Shown piece by piece: positions 51,206-59,730 of a stretch of 63,291 nt of DNA. Origin of the DNA: JALZAA01 sp035316025 (GTDB lineage: Bacteria > Actinomycetota > Acidimicrobiia > IMCC26256 > JACDBD01). Location of the stretch: positions 1 to 63,291 of the forward strand of contig DATFXL010000041.1 in assembly GCA_035316025.1 (NCBI GenBank), read 5' to 3'. Under the pieces are notes generated by a model. The model saw only the letters and a program-made list of their open reading frames with translations. It was not told the origin of the DNA and made no database searches. Made by a program: the position numbers and the translations under genes. Each line of letters opens with the position of its first letter. Positions within the stretch are counted from its first letter, which is position 1.

Positions 51206-52660
51206 TCAACATTGCGTCGGGTCGGGCGGCGGTGCCGACGCCTTTCCCTTCGCCTTGCCCGGCGCCGGGGCGCTCGCCGGAGCCGCGGGCGCCGAGGACG
51301 CCGGCGCAGCGGCGGTGTCGGGCGCGGGCGCGTTGGCAGGGGCGGCCACCGCCCGGAAGTCATGGCCGAGCACGACGGCGACATCCGCCTCGACGACCGA
51401 CTTGTCCTCGACGGGTTTGCCGACACCGCCGAGGTAGGCCTGGACCACGCGCGCCTTGTCGACCGAGCCGGGACGGTAGCGAACCTCGGTCGCGCTGACG
51501 CGACTCACGTTGCCGACGCCCACGTTCACGAAACCCTGTTGCTGGAGCTCGGTCCCGGTCTTCGACGCGATCCCGTTCTGCCCCGAGCCGTTCAGCACGC
51601 GCACGCGCACCTCGGATGGCTTCGGCCCGTTCCGCACGTCGGGCGCGGGGCCGAATTGGCGCAGACGGGCGAGGACGGCATCGGCATCGGGTTGCTTGGC
51701 CTGGAGGATGGCACCGAGGCGGGAGCTCTGCGGCCCGGGCACCGTCGGAAACGTCACCATCTCGAGGCTGTTCGGGTCGTTCGGGTCGACGCGGCGGAAC
51801 GACGTGATGAGCTTCTTGATGTCGCCGGTGCCGAGGCCTTGGTCGGCCTTGAGCTTCGGGATCGTCTCGTCGGCGATGTCGAGCGCCGTCCGCGGGCTGT
51901 TCACTGACTTTCGAAACGCCTCCGTCGCCAGCCGCTTCATGAACTGCTGCTGCCGGTCGATCCGCCCGAGGTCGCCGCGCGGGTCCGTCTGCCAACGCCC
52001 GTCGATGTACTGCTCCATCCCGCGCGACCGCACGTAGTTGAGGGCGGTCGAGCCGTCCAGCGTGTAGCAGCCGGGATGGAAGTTGAACGGGATGAACTCG
52101 AACCCGCTGTGTGCGTCCCTCGACGGGGCGTCGATGTACACGGGCACCCCGCGCATCGCATCCACGATGCCCTTGAAGCTCTGGAAGTCGACCTCGAGGT
52201 AGTGGTGGATGGGGATGTTGAAGTTCTGCTGGAGGGTGTCGACGACGCGCTGAGGCCCGGAGTTGAACGCGGCGTTGATCTTCGACTGGCCGAGACCCGG
52301 GATGTTCACGACGAGGTCACGCGGGAACGACACGAGGTACCCCGACTTCTGCTCCGGGTCGACGTGGATCACCATGAGCGTGTCGGAACGCTGACCACTC
52401 TCCTGAGACGCGTCGCCGAACGCCGCCTTTTCTTCGGGCGTCTGCACCTCGGCCCGGGTGTCCGACCCGATGAGGAGGAAGTTCGCCGGCCGGCTGGCGT
52501 CGGTGTTCTCCGCCGTGTTCACCTTCACCCGCGGGATCTCGTCGATCTTGCGATCGATGAAGACGTTCACGCCGACCACCCCCGCGACGACGAGGGGAAA
52601 TGCGACTGCCAGCGCCACGGCGAAGCGTCCGAGCAGGACGCGCGGAAACGACCGAGTCAT
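51206..52660 (-). CDS. LytR-CpsA-Psr (LCP) family glycopolymer ligase with LytR_C domain
   Basis: 484 residues from the ATG at 52660; an ATG four codons earlier overlaps the -10 box. One membrane segment (about 9-33). The LCP domain shows LLIGSDTRAE, RSDTLMVIHVDPEQKSGYLVSFPRDLVV, NAAFNSGP and ALNYVRSR, including the conserved Asp and Arg. RVRVLNGSGQNGIASKTGTELQQQGF is the LytR_C domain. An Ala/Pro tail ends in Cys. LCP enzymes transfer lipid-linked polymers to peptidoglycan. First gene of the envelope operon. Confidence 0.93.
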   Translation of the reverse strand: MTRSFPRVLLGRFAVALAVAFPLVVAGVVGVNVFIDRKIDEIPRVKVNTAENTDASRPANFLLIGSDTRAEVQTPEEKAAFGDASQESGQRSDTLMVIHVDPEQKSGYLVSFPRDLVVNIPGLGQSKINAAFNSGPQRVVDTLQQNFNIPIHHYLEVDFQSFKGIVDAMRGVPVYIDAPSRDAHSGFEFIPFNFHPGCYTLDGSTALNYVRSRGMEQYIDGRWQTDPRGDLGRIDRQQQFMKRLATEAFRKSVNSPRTALDIADETIPKLKADQGLGTGDIKKLITSFRRVDPNDPNSLEMVTFPTVPGPQSSRLGAILQAKQPDADAVLARLRQFGPAPDVRNGPKPSEVRVRVLNGSGQNGIASKTGTELQQQGFVNVGVGNVSRVSATEVRYRPGSVDKARVVQAYLGGVGKPVEDKSVVEADVAVVLGHDFRAVAAPANAPAPDTAAAPASSAPAAPASAPAPGKAKGKASAPPPDPTQC

Positions 52661-52670
52661 CGAACAGGTC

Positions 52671-52676
52671 ATCGTA
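52671..52676 (-). promoter_or_regulatory. -10 box of the envelope-operon promoter
   Basis: TACGAT on the minus strand, 10 nt before the chosen LCP start at 52660. It appears to drive the eight-gene envelope operon that ends at the terminator near 44506. The opposite pabB -10 lies 63 bp away, leaving little room for separate control elements. Confidence 0.45.
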
Positions 52677-52738
52677 CCGGCGGAGGCAGAAGTTCCCGGG
52701 TCGCACCGAAAGACCGAGGCCGGCCGGCACCGCACCGC

Positions 52739-52744
52739 TACCCT
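52739..52744 (+). promoter_or_regulatory. -10 box of a probable leaderless pabB promoter
   Basis: TACCCT, 7 nt, then the ATG at 52752, without a Shine-Dalgarno. Confidence 0.5.
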
Positions 52745-52751
52745 CCGCCAA

Positions 52752-54029
52752 ATGACCCCCGGTGGGGCACCGACAGCCGCGGCGCTGCTCGCCGCCCTCC
52801 CCGAAAGCGCGGACGCCGCCGTCGTGCGGGACCAGCGGTACTTCGTCGTCGCGATCGAGCCCGACGCGGTCGTGGTGGCCTCGGGCGCGGACGCTCTCGA
52901 CGGCCTCGACCGGCTGCCGCCCGGCTGGTGGGCGGGGTTCCTCGCCTACGAGCTCGGTGGCGCGGTCGAACGGGTCCGGCCCGGCCGGAGCACCGCCGGC
53001 TCGCAGCACGAGGACCGCGTCCCCGACCTCGTGCTGGCCCGCTTCCCGACCCGGGTCGTGCTCGACCCGGCGTCGGGTCGGTACGAGCTGCACGGGCGCG
53101 GCCGGGCGCGCGACCTGCTCGCGCGCGCCGTCGAATCGAAAGGTAAGCGACCGTCCCCCCCGGTCGCGACGGCGCCGACACGATGGTGCACCACCCTCGA
53201 TCAGGCCGAGTTCGAGCAGCGCGTGGCGAAGATCCGCGAGCACATCGGCGCCGGGGACTGCTACCAGGTCAACCTCACGCGCCGGTTGACGACCACGCGT
53301 GCCATCGACCCCGTGGGGTTGTTCGACGCGCTCGAGCGCGCCAACCCGTCGCCCCACGGTGCGTTCGTGCGCGTCGGCGCCGCGTCCGGGGCGCCGTCGA
53401 CGGCCGTGGTGTCAGCGTCACCGGAGCGTTTCCTGTCGTGGCGGGGGCCCGACGTCGAGACCCGACCGATCAAGGGGACGGGCACCGATCCCACGACGCT
53501 GCGCGCGAGCCCGAAGGATCGGGCCGAGAACGTCATGATCGTCGACCTCTCGCGCAACGACCTCGGTCGCGTGTGCGAGCCCGGTTCGGTCGTCGTGCCC
53601 GCGCTGTGCACCGCCGAGGCACACCCGGGCCTCCATCATCTCGTCAGCACCGTACGTGGGCGTCGCCGTCCCGGTACCGGCGTCGGCGCGCTCATGCGTG
53701 CGACGTTTCCACCTGCGTCGGTGACGGGAGCCCCCAAGCCGCGCGTCATGCAGGTCATCGAGGATCTCGAGCCAGTACCGCGTGGTGTGTACTGCGGTGC
53801 TGTGGGCTGGATCGACACCGAGCGCGACACGGGGGACTTCAACGTTGCCATCCGAACGTTCACGGTCGCAAAGGGTCAGACGCATCTGGGCGTCGGGGCC
53901 GGAATCGTTGCCGACTCCCAACCGGCGTCCGAGTGGGCGGAAACCGAGCTCAAGGCGGCGCGGCTGCTCGGCGCGGCCGCCGCCACGTGCGCTGACACAG
54001 ACCGAGCGCTGACTGGTGCGCAGCGATGA
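52752..54029 (+). CDS. pabB: Aminodeoxychorismate synthase component I (chorismate-binding enzyme)
   Basis: 425 residues. The chorismate-binding core shows IGAGDCYQVNLTRRL, SASPERFLSW, RPIKGTGTD, ENVMIVDLSRNDLGRVCEPGSV, FPPASVTGAPKPRVMQVIEDLE and GAGIVADSQPASEW. With PabA it makes 4-amino-4-deoxychorismate for folate. The KGT motif fits PabB rather than anthranilate synthase, and the neighbour pabC supports it. The stop overlaps the next ATG by 4 nt (ATGA). Confidence 0.9.
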   Translation: MTPGGAPTAAALLAALPESADAAVVRDQRYFVVAIEPDAVVVASGADALDGLDRLPPGWWAGFLAYELGGAVERVRPGRSTAGSQHEDRVPDLVLARFPTRVVLDPASGRYELHGRGRARDLLARAVESKGKRPSPPVATAPTRWCTTLDQAEFEQRVAKIREHIGAGDCYQVNLTRRLTTTRAIDPVGLFDALERANPSPHGAFVRVGAASGAPSTAVVSASPERFLSWRGPDVETRPIKGTGTDPTTLRASPKDRAENVMIVDLSRNDLGRVCEPGSVVVPALCTAEAHPGLHHLVSTVRGRRRPGTGVGALMRATFPPASVTGAPKPRVMQVIEDLEPVPRGVYCGAVGWIDTERDTGDFNVAIRTFTVAKGQTHLGVGAGIVADSQPASEWAETELKAARLLGAAAATCADTDRALTGAQR

Positions 54030-54871
54030 CCGATGCCGTGCTCTGGCTCGACGGGGAGCTCGTTCCGGCCGGCGAGGCCCGAGTTTCTCCTTTCGACCAC
54101 GGTCTGCTCGTCGGCGACGGCGTGTTCGAGACGCTCCGCGTGTACGACGGCATCCCGTTCGCGTGGACGCGACACCATCAGCGGCTGGTTCGCTCCGCGG
54201 CCGGGCTCGGGCTGACCGCGCCGGGATCACAGGAGCTGCGGGCGGCGGTCGACGCCGTCCTCGCCGCGAACGGCCTGAACGAGGGCCGCGTGCGCCTCAC
54301 CGTCACCGGCGGTCCGTCGCCCCTCGGCTCCGAACGAGGCGAAGGACCGCCGACCGTGATCGTCGTCGCCGCGCCGGCGGCGCCCTGGCCACCGAGCGTC
54401 GACCTGGTGATCGTGCCGTGGAGCCGCAACGAGAACGGCGCGATCACGGGTTTGAAGACGACGTCGTACGCCGAGAACGTCCGCGCCCTCGCCTACGCGC
54501 GCGAGCGCGACGCCGGAGAAGCCGTCTTCCTGAATACCAGGGGCGAGCTGTGCGAGGCGACGGGCTCGAACGTCTTCGCGGTCCGCGACGGCGTCGTGCG
54601 CACGCCGGCGGCCGACGCCGGTTGTCTGCTCGGCGTGACGCGCGCGCTCGTCCTCGAGCTGTGCGACGAGTACGGCGTGCCGGCAGAGGAAGCGGTACTC
54701 GCTCCGGAGGCAATCCGCGACGCCGACGAGGCGTTCCTGACGTCCTCGACGCGCGAGGTGCAACCCATCGGGCGCGTCGACGGTCGCGCCCTGCCGGGCG
54801 CACCCGGCCCCACGAGCGAGAAGGTCGCCGGCCTGCTGGTCGAGCTCATCGCCCGCAACCCCGACCCGTAG
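54026..54871 (+). CDS. pabC: Aminodeoxychorismate lyase (class IV aminotransferase)
   Basis: 281 residues, fold-type IV PLP enzyme. VLWLDGELVPAGEARVSPFDHGLLVGDGVFETLRVYDG at the start, the PLP-lysine region around GLKTTSYAENVRALAYARE and the C-terminal AFLTSSTREVQPIGRVDGR are characteristic. It would cleave aminodeoxychorismate to 4-aminobenzoate and pyruvate. Branched-chain or D-amino-acid aminotransferase is the alternative, made less likely by coupling to pabB. Confidence 0.88.
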   Translation: MTDAVLWLDGELVPAGEARVSPFDHGLLVGDGVFETLRVYDGIPFAWTRHHQRLVRSAAGLGLTAPGSQELRAAVDAVLAANGLNEGRVRLTVTGGPSPLGSERGEGPPTVIVVAAPAAPWPPSVDLVIVPWSRNENGAITGLKTTSYAENVRALAYARERDAGEAVFLNTRGELCEATGSNVFAVRDGVVRTPAADAGCLLGVTRALVLELCDEYGVPAEEAVLAPEAIRDADEAFLTSSTREVQPIGRVDGRALPGAPGPTSEKVAGLLVELIARNPDP

Positions 54872-54881
54872 TCGGCCGGTG

Positions 54882-55616
54882 TCAGAGAGGCCTGAGGTGG
54901 ACGACGTCGCCGACGTGGACCTCGACGATCTCACCCCCGTCGTCGCGCACTACAAGCTGACCGGCGCCGCCGACGTCGACAGCGACGCCCACGAGCACAT
55001 CGTCCGGACGCTCGACGCGCACCCGACGACCAAGAGTCTCGAGACGCGACCGGTACTCGGCGGCGACGGCGGCGAGGTCCGCGTACCTGGCGTCGAGCTC
55101 AGTTAGGAAGGCGTCGAGCAGCGCGCGCCGGTCAATCGCGCGACCGACTTCGAGGTTGCACGCAGTGGCCGTCTCGGCGATCTCGGGTGGGAAGTCGTGC
55201 CACTCGACATTCACACCGAGCCCGACGACCACCGCGTCGCCGTCGCGTTCGGCGAGGATCCCAGCGAGCTTCCGGTCCCCGACGACCAGGTCGTTGGGCC
55301 ATTTCAGCTCGGGCACGAACCCCGCGACCCGCGTGACGGCCTCGGCCATCGCCACACCACACGCCATCGAGACGAGCGACGTCCGCTCGGGCGGCAGCGC
55401 CGGCCGCAACAGGACCGACACGAGGAGCGACGCTCCGGGCGGCGCCACCCATGCCCGCCCCCGCCGGCCCCGGCCCGCGGTCTGGAAGTCGGCGACCGCC
55501 GTCAAGCCCTCGGGCGCACCCCGACGCGCCTCGTCCAGTACGTAGCGGTTGGTCGAATCGAGGGAGTCGAACCAGCGAACCTCGTGTGTCCGCTCGATCG
55601 CCTCGCCATCGGGCAT
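54882..55616 (-). CDS. birA: Biotin-[acetyl-CoA carboxylase] ligase
   Basis: 244 residues from the ATG at 55616. DSLDSTNRYVLDEARRGAPEGLTAVADFQTAGRGRRGRAWVAPPGASLLVSVLLRP and ELKWPNDLVVGDRKLAGILAE are the biotin and ATP motifs. The DNA-binding N-terminal domain of E. coli BirA is absent, so this is a group I ligase without repressor activity. It biotinylates carboxylase carrier proteins and stands back-to-back with one. The open frame continues antisense through the carboxylase gene but is not used. Confidence 0.95.
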   Translation of the reverse strand: MPDGEAIERTHEVRWFDSLDSTNRYVLDEARRGAPEGLTAVADFQTAGRGRRGRAWVAPPGASLLVSVLLRPALPPERTSLVSMACGVAMAEAVTRVAGFVPELKWPNDLVVGDRKLAGILAERDGDAVVVGLGVNVEWHDFPPEIAETATACNLEVGRAIDRRALLDAFLTELDARYADLAAVAAEYRSRLETLGRRVRVERPDDVLVGVAVDVGGAGQLVVRDDGGEIVEVHVGDVVHLRPL

Positions 55617-55622
55617 CGCCCG

Positions 55623-55629
55623 TAGGATA
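55623..55629. promoter_or_regulatory. Shared divergent -10 element for birA and the biotin carboxylase gene
   Basis: TAGGATA reads TAGGAT on the plus strand (55623-55628) and TATCCT on the minus strand (55624-55629). The minus box is 7 nt before the birA ATG. The plus box precedes the carboxylase start by a short leader with AGGAG. The same bases therefore could serve both promoters. Confidence 0.5.
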
Positions 55630-55661
55630 CGGCCACCGTCGAGGTGCTCCAGGAGCCGTCC

Positions 55662-57452
55662 GTGCCCACCCCGCCGTTTCGCAAGGTGCTCGTCGCCAAC
55701 CGTGGCGAGATCGCGATCCGCGTCATGCGCACGTGCCGCGAGCTCGGAGTCTCCACGGTCGCCGTCTACTCCGACCTCGATCGGGACGCCGCCCACGTTC
55801 GGTATGCCGACGAGGCGTACGCGCTCGGCGGCGAGACGGCGGCGGAGAGTTACCTGAACACCGATGCCATCATCGACGTGATCACGCGCAGCGGCGCCGA
55901 GGCCGTGCATCCTGGGTACGGCTTCTTCGCCGAGAACGCCGACTTCGCCCGTGCGATCAGCGAGCGCGGCACGACGTGGATCGGTCCCCCGCCGGATGCG
56001 ATCGAGGTGATGGGCGACAAGATCTCGGCCCGCACCGCGGCCGCGTCCGCCGGCGTGGAGGCGGTGCCCGGCACCCTCCAGCCGATCACAAGCGCGGACG
56101 AGGTCGTGGCGTTCGGGGAGCAGCACGGCTGGCCGGTCGCGATCAAAGCCGCCTTCGGCGGCGGCGGCAAGGGCATGAAGGTGGTCGACGGCCCCGACGA
56201 CGCACAATCGGGCCTCGATTCGGCCGCCCGGGAGAGCCAGGCGTACTTCGGCCGGCCCGAGACCTACCTCGAGCGGTACCTGACCCGGCCCCGGCACATC
56301 GAGATCCAGGTGTTCGGCGACGCGCACAGCAACACGGTTTGGCTGGGCGAGCGCGACTGCTCGACGCAGCGGCGGCACCAGAAGCTGATCGAGGAGACCC
56401 CTGCGCCGGGGCTGGCCGACGACGTGCGGACCGCGATGGGCGAAGCGGCCGTCAAGGTCGCGAAGGCGTGCGGCTACGTCAACGCCGGGACAGTCGAGTG
56501 CCTGTACGAGGACGGCGAGTTCTGGTTCCTCGAGATGAACACTCGGCTGCAGGTGGAGCACTGCGTGACGGAGATGGTCACCTCACTCGACCTCGTCGCC
56601 GAGCAGCTTCGCGTCGCCGCCGGCGAGCGCCTCTCCTTCACTCAGGAATCCATCGAGCGCCGCGGCCATTCGATCGAGTGCCGCATCAACGCCGAGGACC
56701 CGGCGAAGAAGTTCCTCCCGTCGCCGGGCACGATCACACGATTGCGCGTCCCGAGCGGCCCCGGCGTGCGCTGGGACGGCGGCTACGACGAGCGCGACAC
56801 GATCTCGCAGTTCTACGACAACCTGGTCGGCAAGCTGGTGGTGTGGCATGCCGACCGGGACGCGGCGATCCAACGGATGCTGCGTGCACTGCACGAGCTG
56901 GAGGTGGGAGGCGTCCACACCACGGTGCCCGCCGACGTCGCGCTGCTCTCTCACCCCGACTTCGTCGCCGGCACGCATTCCACCCGCTGGGTCGAGGAGG
57001 AGGTCGACCCCCGGTTGCTCACGGGCGGCGCGCCGGAGCCGGCTCCTGTTCCCGCCGGCGACGAGGCGGAAGCGGCGCCGCTCGAGGAGCGCACCATCCC
57101 GGTCGAGGTAGACGGCAAGCGGTTCTCCGTGCGGGTGTGGCTGCCCGAGGCACCGATCGCCGGGGAGCCACCGGCGCGCGGGGCGGGGCGCGGCCGCGTC
57201 AGCAAACCGACGCTCTCGGCCGGCGGCGGCGGCGCCGGGAGCGGGACCATCAGTGCGCCGATGCAGGGCACGATCGTGAAGGTGCTCGTAGCCCAAGGCG
57301 ACACGGTCGAGGCCGGTCAAGCACTGCTCGTGCTCGAGGCGATGAAGATGGAGAACCACATCAACGCCGAGCACGGCGGGACGGTCAAGGAGGTCCGCGT
57401 CGCGGCCGGTGACACGGTCGGCACCGGCGACGTGCTGATCGTCATCGAGTAG
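55662..57452 (+). CDS. Acyl-CoA carboxylase alpha subunit (biotin carboxylase + BCCP)
   Basis: 596 residues from the GTG at 55662, which has AGGAG 6 nt upstream; an in-frame GTG at 55644 lacks that. Biotin carboxylase: FRKVLVANRGEIAIRVMRTCRELG, HPGYGFFAENADFA, GGGGKGMKVV and FLEMNTRLQVEH. The C-terminal BCCP part has the biotinyl-lysine in LEAMKMENHI. It carboxylates biotin for an acetyl-, propionyl- or longer acyl-CoA carboxylase. The carboxyltransferase beta subunit is not in this window. Divergent from birA. Confidence 0.94.
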   Translation: MPTPPFRKVLVANRGEIAIRVMRTCRELGVSTVAVYSDLDRDAAHVRYADEAYALGGETAAESYLNTDAIIDVITRSGAEAVHPGYGFFAENADFARAISERGTTWIGPPPDAIEVMGDKISARTAAASAGVEAVPGTLQPITSADEVVAFGEQHGWPVAIKAAFGGGGKGMKVVDGPDDAQSGLDSAARESQAYFGRPETYLERYLTRPRHIEIQVFGDAHSNTVWLGERDCSTQRRHQKLIEETPAPGLADDVRTAMGEAAVKVAKACGYVNAGTVECLYEDGEFWFLEMNTRLQVEHCVTEMVTSLDLVAEQLRVAAGERLSFTQESIERRGHSIECRINAEDPAKKFLPSPGTITRLRVPSGPGVRWDGGYDERDTISQFYDNLVGKLVVWHADRDAAIQRMLRALHELEVGGVHTTVPADVALLSHPDFVAGTHSTRWVEEEVDPRLLTGGAPEPAPVPAGDEAEAAPLEERTIPVEVDGKRFSVRVWLPEAPIAGEPPARGAGRGRVSKPTLSAGGGGAGSGTISAPMQGTIVKVLVAQGDTVEAGQALLVLEAMKMENHINAEHGGTVKEVRVAAGDTVGTGDVLIVIE

Positions 57453-57457
57453 CCGTC

Positions 57458-58255
57458 GTGGGCACGCCACTGTTCCAAGTGGACGCGTTCGCGACTGGGC
57501 CGTTCAGCGGCAACCCGGCCGCCGTCTGCGTCCTCGAGCGACCGGCCGATCCGGCGTGGATGCAATCGGTCGCCGCCGAGATGAACCTCTCGGAGACCGC
57601 GTTCGTTCACCCGCTGCACGGCGACGACGCCGGACGATTCGGGTTGCGGTGGTTCACCCCGACCGTCGAGGTCGACCTCTGCGGCCACGCCACGCTGGCG
57701 AGCGCGCACGTGCTCTGGGACACACGCCGTCTGCCCGCGGAGACGGCGGCGCGGTTCGAGACACGCAGCGGCGTGCTCCACGCGTCCCAGACCGGCGACG
57801 AGGTGACACTTGACCTTCCCGCCGACCCCGTCACGCCCGCCGAGCCGGATCCCGGCTTGCTCGAGGCGGTCGGGATCGCCGACGCGGTCGCGTCACGTGG
57901 CCGCATCGGCTGGGTCCTGGAGGTCGCCGACGCCGACGCGGTGCGCTGCGCCCGGCCCGACTTCCCCCGGCTGGCCGCGTTCGACATCGCCGTGCTGACC
58001 GCGCCCGCCGACGACCCCGAGTTCGACTTCGTCTCCCGCAGCTTCGGCCCGAAGTTCGGCATCGACGAGGACCCCGTGACGGGCTCCTCCCATTGCGCCC
58101 TCGGTCCGTACTGGGGCGACCAGCTGGGCAAGACCGAGATGACGGGCTTTCAGGCGTCGGCCCGCGGCGGCGTCGTCCGGGTCCGCGTCGACGGCGACCG
58201 GGCCGTCCTCGGCGGTCGCGCCGTGACGATCACCCGGGGCGAGCTGCTCGCGTAA
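57458..58255 (+). CDS. PhzF-family isomerase-like protein
   Basis: 265 residues from a GTG 5 bp after the carboxylase stop. FQVDAFATGPFSGNPAAVCVL, EMNLSETAFV (with the catalytic Glu of PhzF), LRWFTPTVEVDLCGHATLASAHVL and DPVTGSSHCALGPYW are family motifs. The two halves resemble diaminopimelate epimerase. Substrate unknown. It is likely in the same transcript as the carboxylase, with a hairpin after it. Confidence 0.9.
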   Translation: MGTPLFQVDAFATGPFSGNPAAVCVLERPADPAWMQSVAAEMNLSETAFVHPLHGDDAGRFGLRWFTPTVEVDLCGHATLASAHVLWDTRRLPAETAARFETRSGVLHASQTGDEVTLDLPADPVTPAEPDPGLLEAVGIADAVASRGRIGWVLEVADADAVRCARPDFPRLAAFDIAVLTAPADDPEFDFVSRSFGPKFGIDEDPVTGSSHCALGPYWGDQLGKTEMTGFQASARGGVVRVRVDGDRAVLGGRAVTITRGELLA

Positions 58256-58268
58256 GCCCCAGGGCTTT

Positions 58269-58305
58269 GCGTCGCTGAGGCCCCTATGGGGTGGGTAGGC
58301 GACGC
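58269..58305. terminator. Nested hairpin between convergent PhzF and LpdA-like genes
   Basis: GCGTCGC (58269-58275) pairs with GCGACGC (58299-58305); inside it CCCC/GGGG can pair around TAT (58281-58291). AAAA follows on the plus strand and TTT precedes the plus-strand stem, so the minus-strand transcript would read a short AAA. A bidirectional terminator is likely, of moderate strength. Confidence 0.55.
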
Positions 58306-58323
58306 CAAAAGACGAGCGGGAAG

Positions 58324-59694
58324 CTACGACGCCGCTTCGGCCAGCGACTCGGACAGCGTGGGATGCACGAGCAACGAGTCGACGATGTCACCGACGGTGA
58401 GCCCGTTGGTGACCGCGACCGCGAGCACGCTGATCAGCTCGGCCGCGTTGCGCCCGACGATCGAACCGCCGAGCACGACGCCCGTCGCCGGGTCCGAGAG
58501 GATCTTCACGAACCCGCGCGGATCGCCCTTGATGTGCGCCTTGGCGTTCGACGACAGCGGCACCTTGGTGACACGGATCTTTCTCCCCACCGAGAACGCT
58601 TCCGCTTCGGCCAGGCCAACCTCGGCGATCTCGGGATCGGTGAAGACGGCCTGCGCCGCTTTGTCGTAGTCGAGGTGTCGATGTGGCCGGTTGTGCAGGC
58701 CCATGAGGTGCTCGGCGATCTTGCGCCCCTGCATCGCCCCCACTGACGAGAGCGGCAGCTTCCCCGACACGTCGCCGGCCGCGTAGATGTGCTCCATCTT
58801 CGAACGACAGTGATGGTCGATCGGGATGTAGCCGCCACCATCGACCTCGATCCCCGCTTCCTCGAGCCCGAGGTCCTCGCTGTTCGGGATGGACCCGACG
58901 GCGAGCACGGCATGCGAACCGTCGACGAACCGTCCGTCCTCGCAGGTGACGCGCACCGTGTCACCCGTTCGCTCGATGCCGCAGGCGCGGGCGCCCTTGA
59001 GGAGGGTGACTCCCTGGCGCATGAACTCGTCCTCGAGCGCCGCCGCCACCTCGGGGTCCTTGAGCGGCAGCACCTGCTGGCGGGAGACGAGCAGGGTCAC
59101 CTGCGAGCCGAGGGCGTCGAACATGTGGGTGAACTCGACACCGGTGACGCCGGAGCCGATCACGATGATGTGGTCCGGCAGCTCGGGCGGCGGGTACGCC
59201 TGGCGGGTCGTGAGCACTCGCTCGCCGTCAACGGGCGCGAACTCGGGCACCCGGGGGCGCGATCCCGTTGCGATCACGATGAACTCGGCCTCGAGCTCCT
59301 CGATGCCACTGGGCGTCTCGACCACGATCTCGTGAGGGCCCTTCAACCGCCCGCGGCCCCGGAGCAGCCGGACGTTCTGCGACTCGAGCAGCTCGACGAT
59401 CGACTTGTGGAGCTTCTCCTCGATCGACGACACCCGCTCCCGGAGCGCGTCGAGGTCGACACCGCCTTCGGCTCGCAGTCCCATCGTGTGAGCGCGAGCC
59501 AGCTCCGCCAGCTCGCCCCCGGTGGCGATCATCGACTTGGACGGGATGCAATCCCACAGGTGGGCGGCGCCGGCAATGACGTCACGCTCGACCAGCGTCA
59601 CCTGCGCCCCCAGCGTCGCCGCCACGGTCGCGCACGTGTTGCCGGCGGGGCCGCCACCGAGGATGACCACTCGTACCGTCGGAAAGCGCGTCAC
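58324..59694 (-). CDS. LpdA-like NAD(P)H:quinone reductase-type flavoprotein disulfide reductase
   Basis: 456 residues from the GTG at 59694. VVILGGGPAGNTCA binds FAD; the redox loop reads AGAAHLWDCIPSKSMIA, keeping only the second Cys of the usual C-x4-C pair (Ala at about 44). VIGSGVTGVEFTHMF binds NAD(P)H, YAAGDVSG is the second FAD motif, and VHPTLSESLAEA keeps the C-terminal His region. This pattern matches mycobacterial Rv3303c, a quinone reductase and not a lipoamide dehydrogenase. No pyruvate dehydrogenase gene is nearby. Confidence 0.88.
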   Translation of the reverse strand: MTRFPTVRVVILGGGPAGNTCATVAATLGAQVTLVERDVIAGAAHLWDCIPSKSMIATGGELAELARAHTMGLRAEGGVDLDALRERVSSIEEKLHKSIVELLESQNVRLLRGRGRLKGPHEIVVETPSGIEELEAEFIVIATGSRPRVPEFAPVDGERVLTTRQAYPPPELPDHIIVIGSGVTGVEFTHMFDALGSQVTLLVSRQQVLPLKDPEVAAALEDEFMRQGVTLLKGARACGIERTGDTVRVTCEDGRFVDGSHAVLAVGSIPNSEDLGLEEAGIEVDGGGYIPIDHHCRSKMEHIYAAGDVSGKLPLSSVGAMQGRKIAEHLMGLHNRPHRHLDYDKAAQAVFTDPEIAEVGLAEAEAFSVGRKIRVTKVPLSSNAKAHIKGDPRGFVKILSDPATGVVLGGSIVGRNAAELISVLAVAVTNGLTVGDIVDSLLVHPTLSESLAEAAS

Positions 59695-59700
59695 GCCACC

Positions 59701-59706
59701 AGCGTA
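59701..59706 (-). promoter_or_regulatory. -10 box of a probable leaderless promoter for the LpdA-like gene
   Basis: TACGCT on the minus strand, 6 nt, then GTG at 59694. It faces away from the galT -10 only 12 bp distant, so the two promoters are back-to-back. Confidence 0.5.
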
Positions 59707-59717
59707 CGGCACGCCTC

Positions 59718-59723
59718 TAGCCT
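59718..59723 (+). promoter_or_regulatory. -10 box of a probable leaderless galT promoter
   Basis: TAGCCT, 7 nt (CCAACCC), then ATG at 59731. There is no ribosome site between. Confidence 0.5.
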
Positions 59724-59730
59724 CCAACCC

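Noticed and set aside
55617..56561. Minus-strand extension of the birA frame to 559 codons
   Set aside because: The extension is antisense to the biotin carboxylase gene, and the BirA fold with a leaderless -10 starts at 55616.
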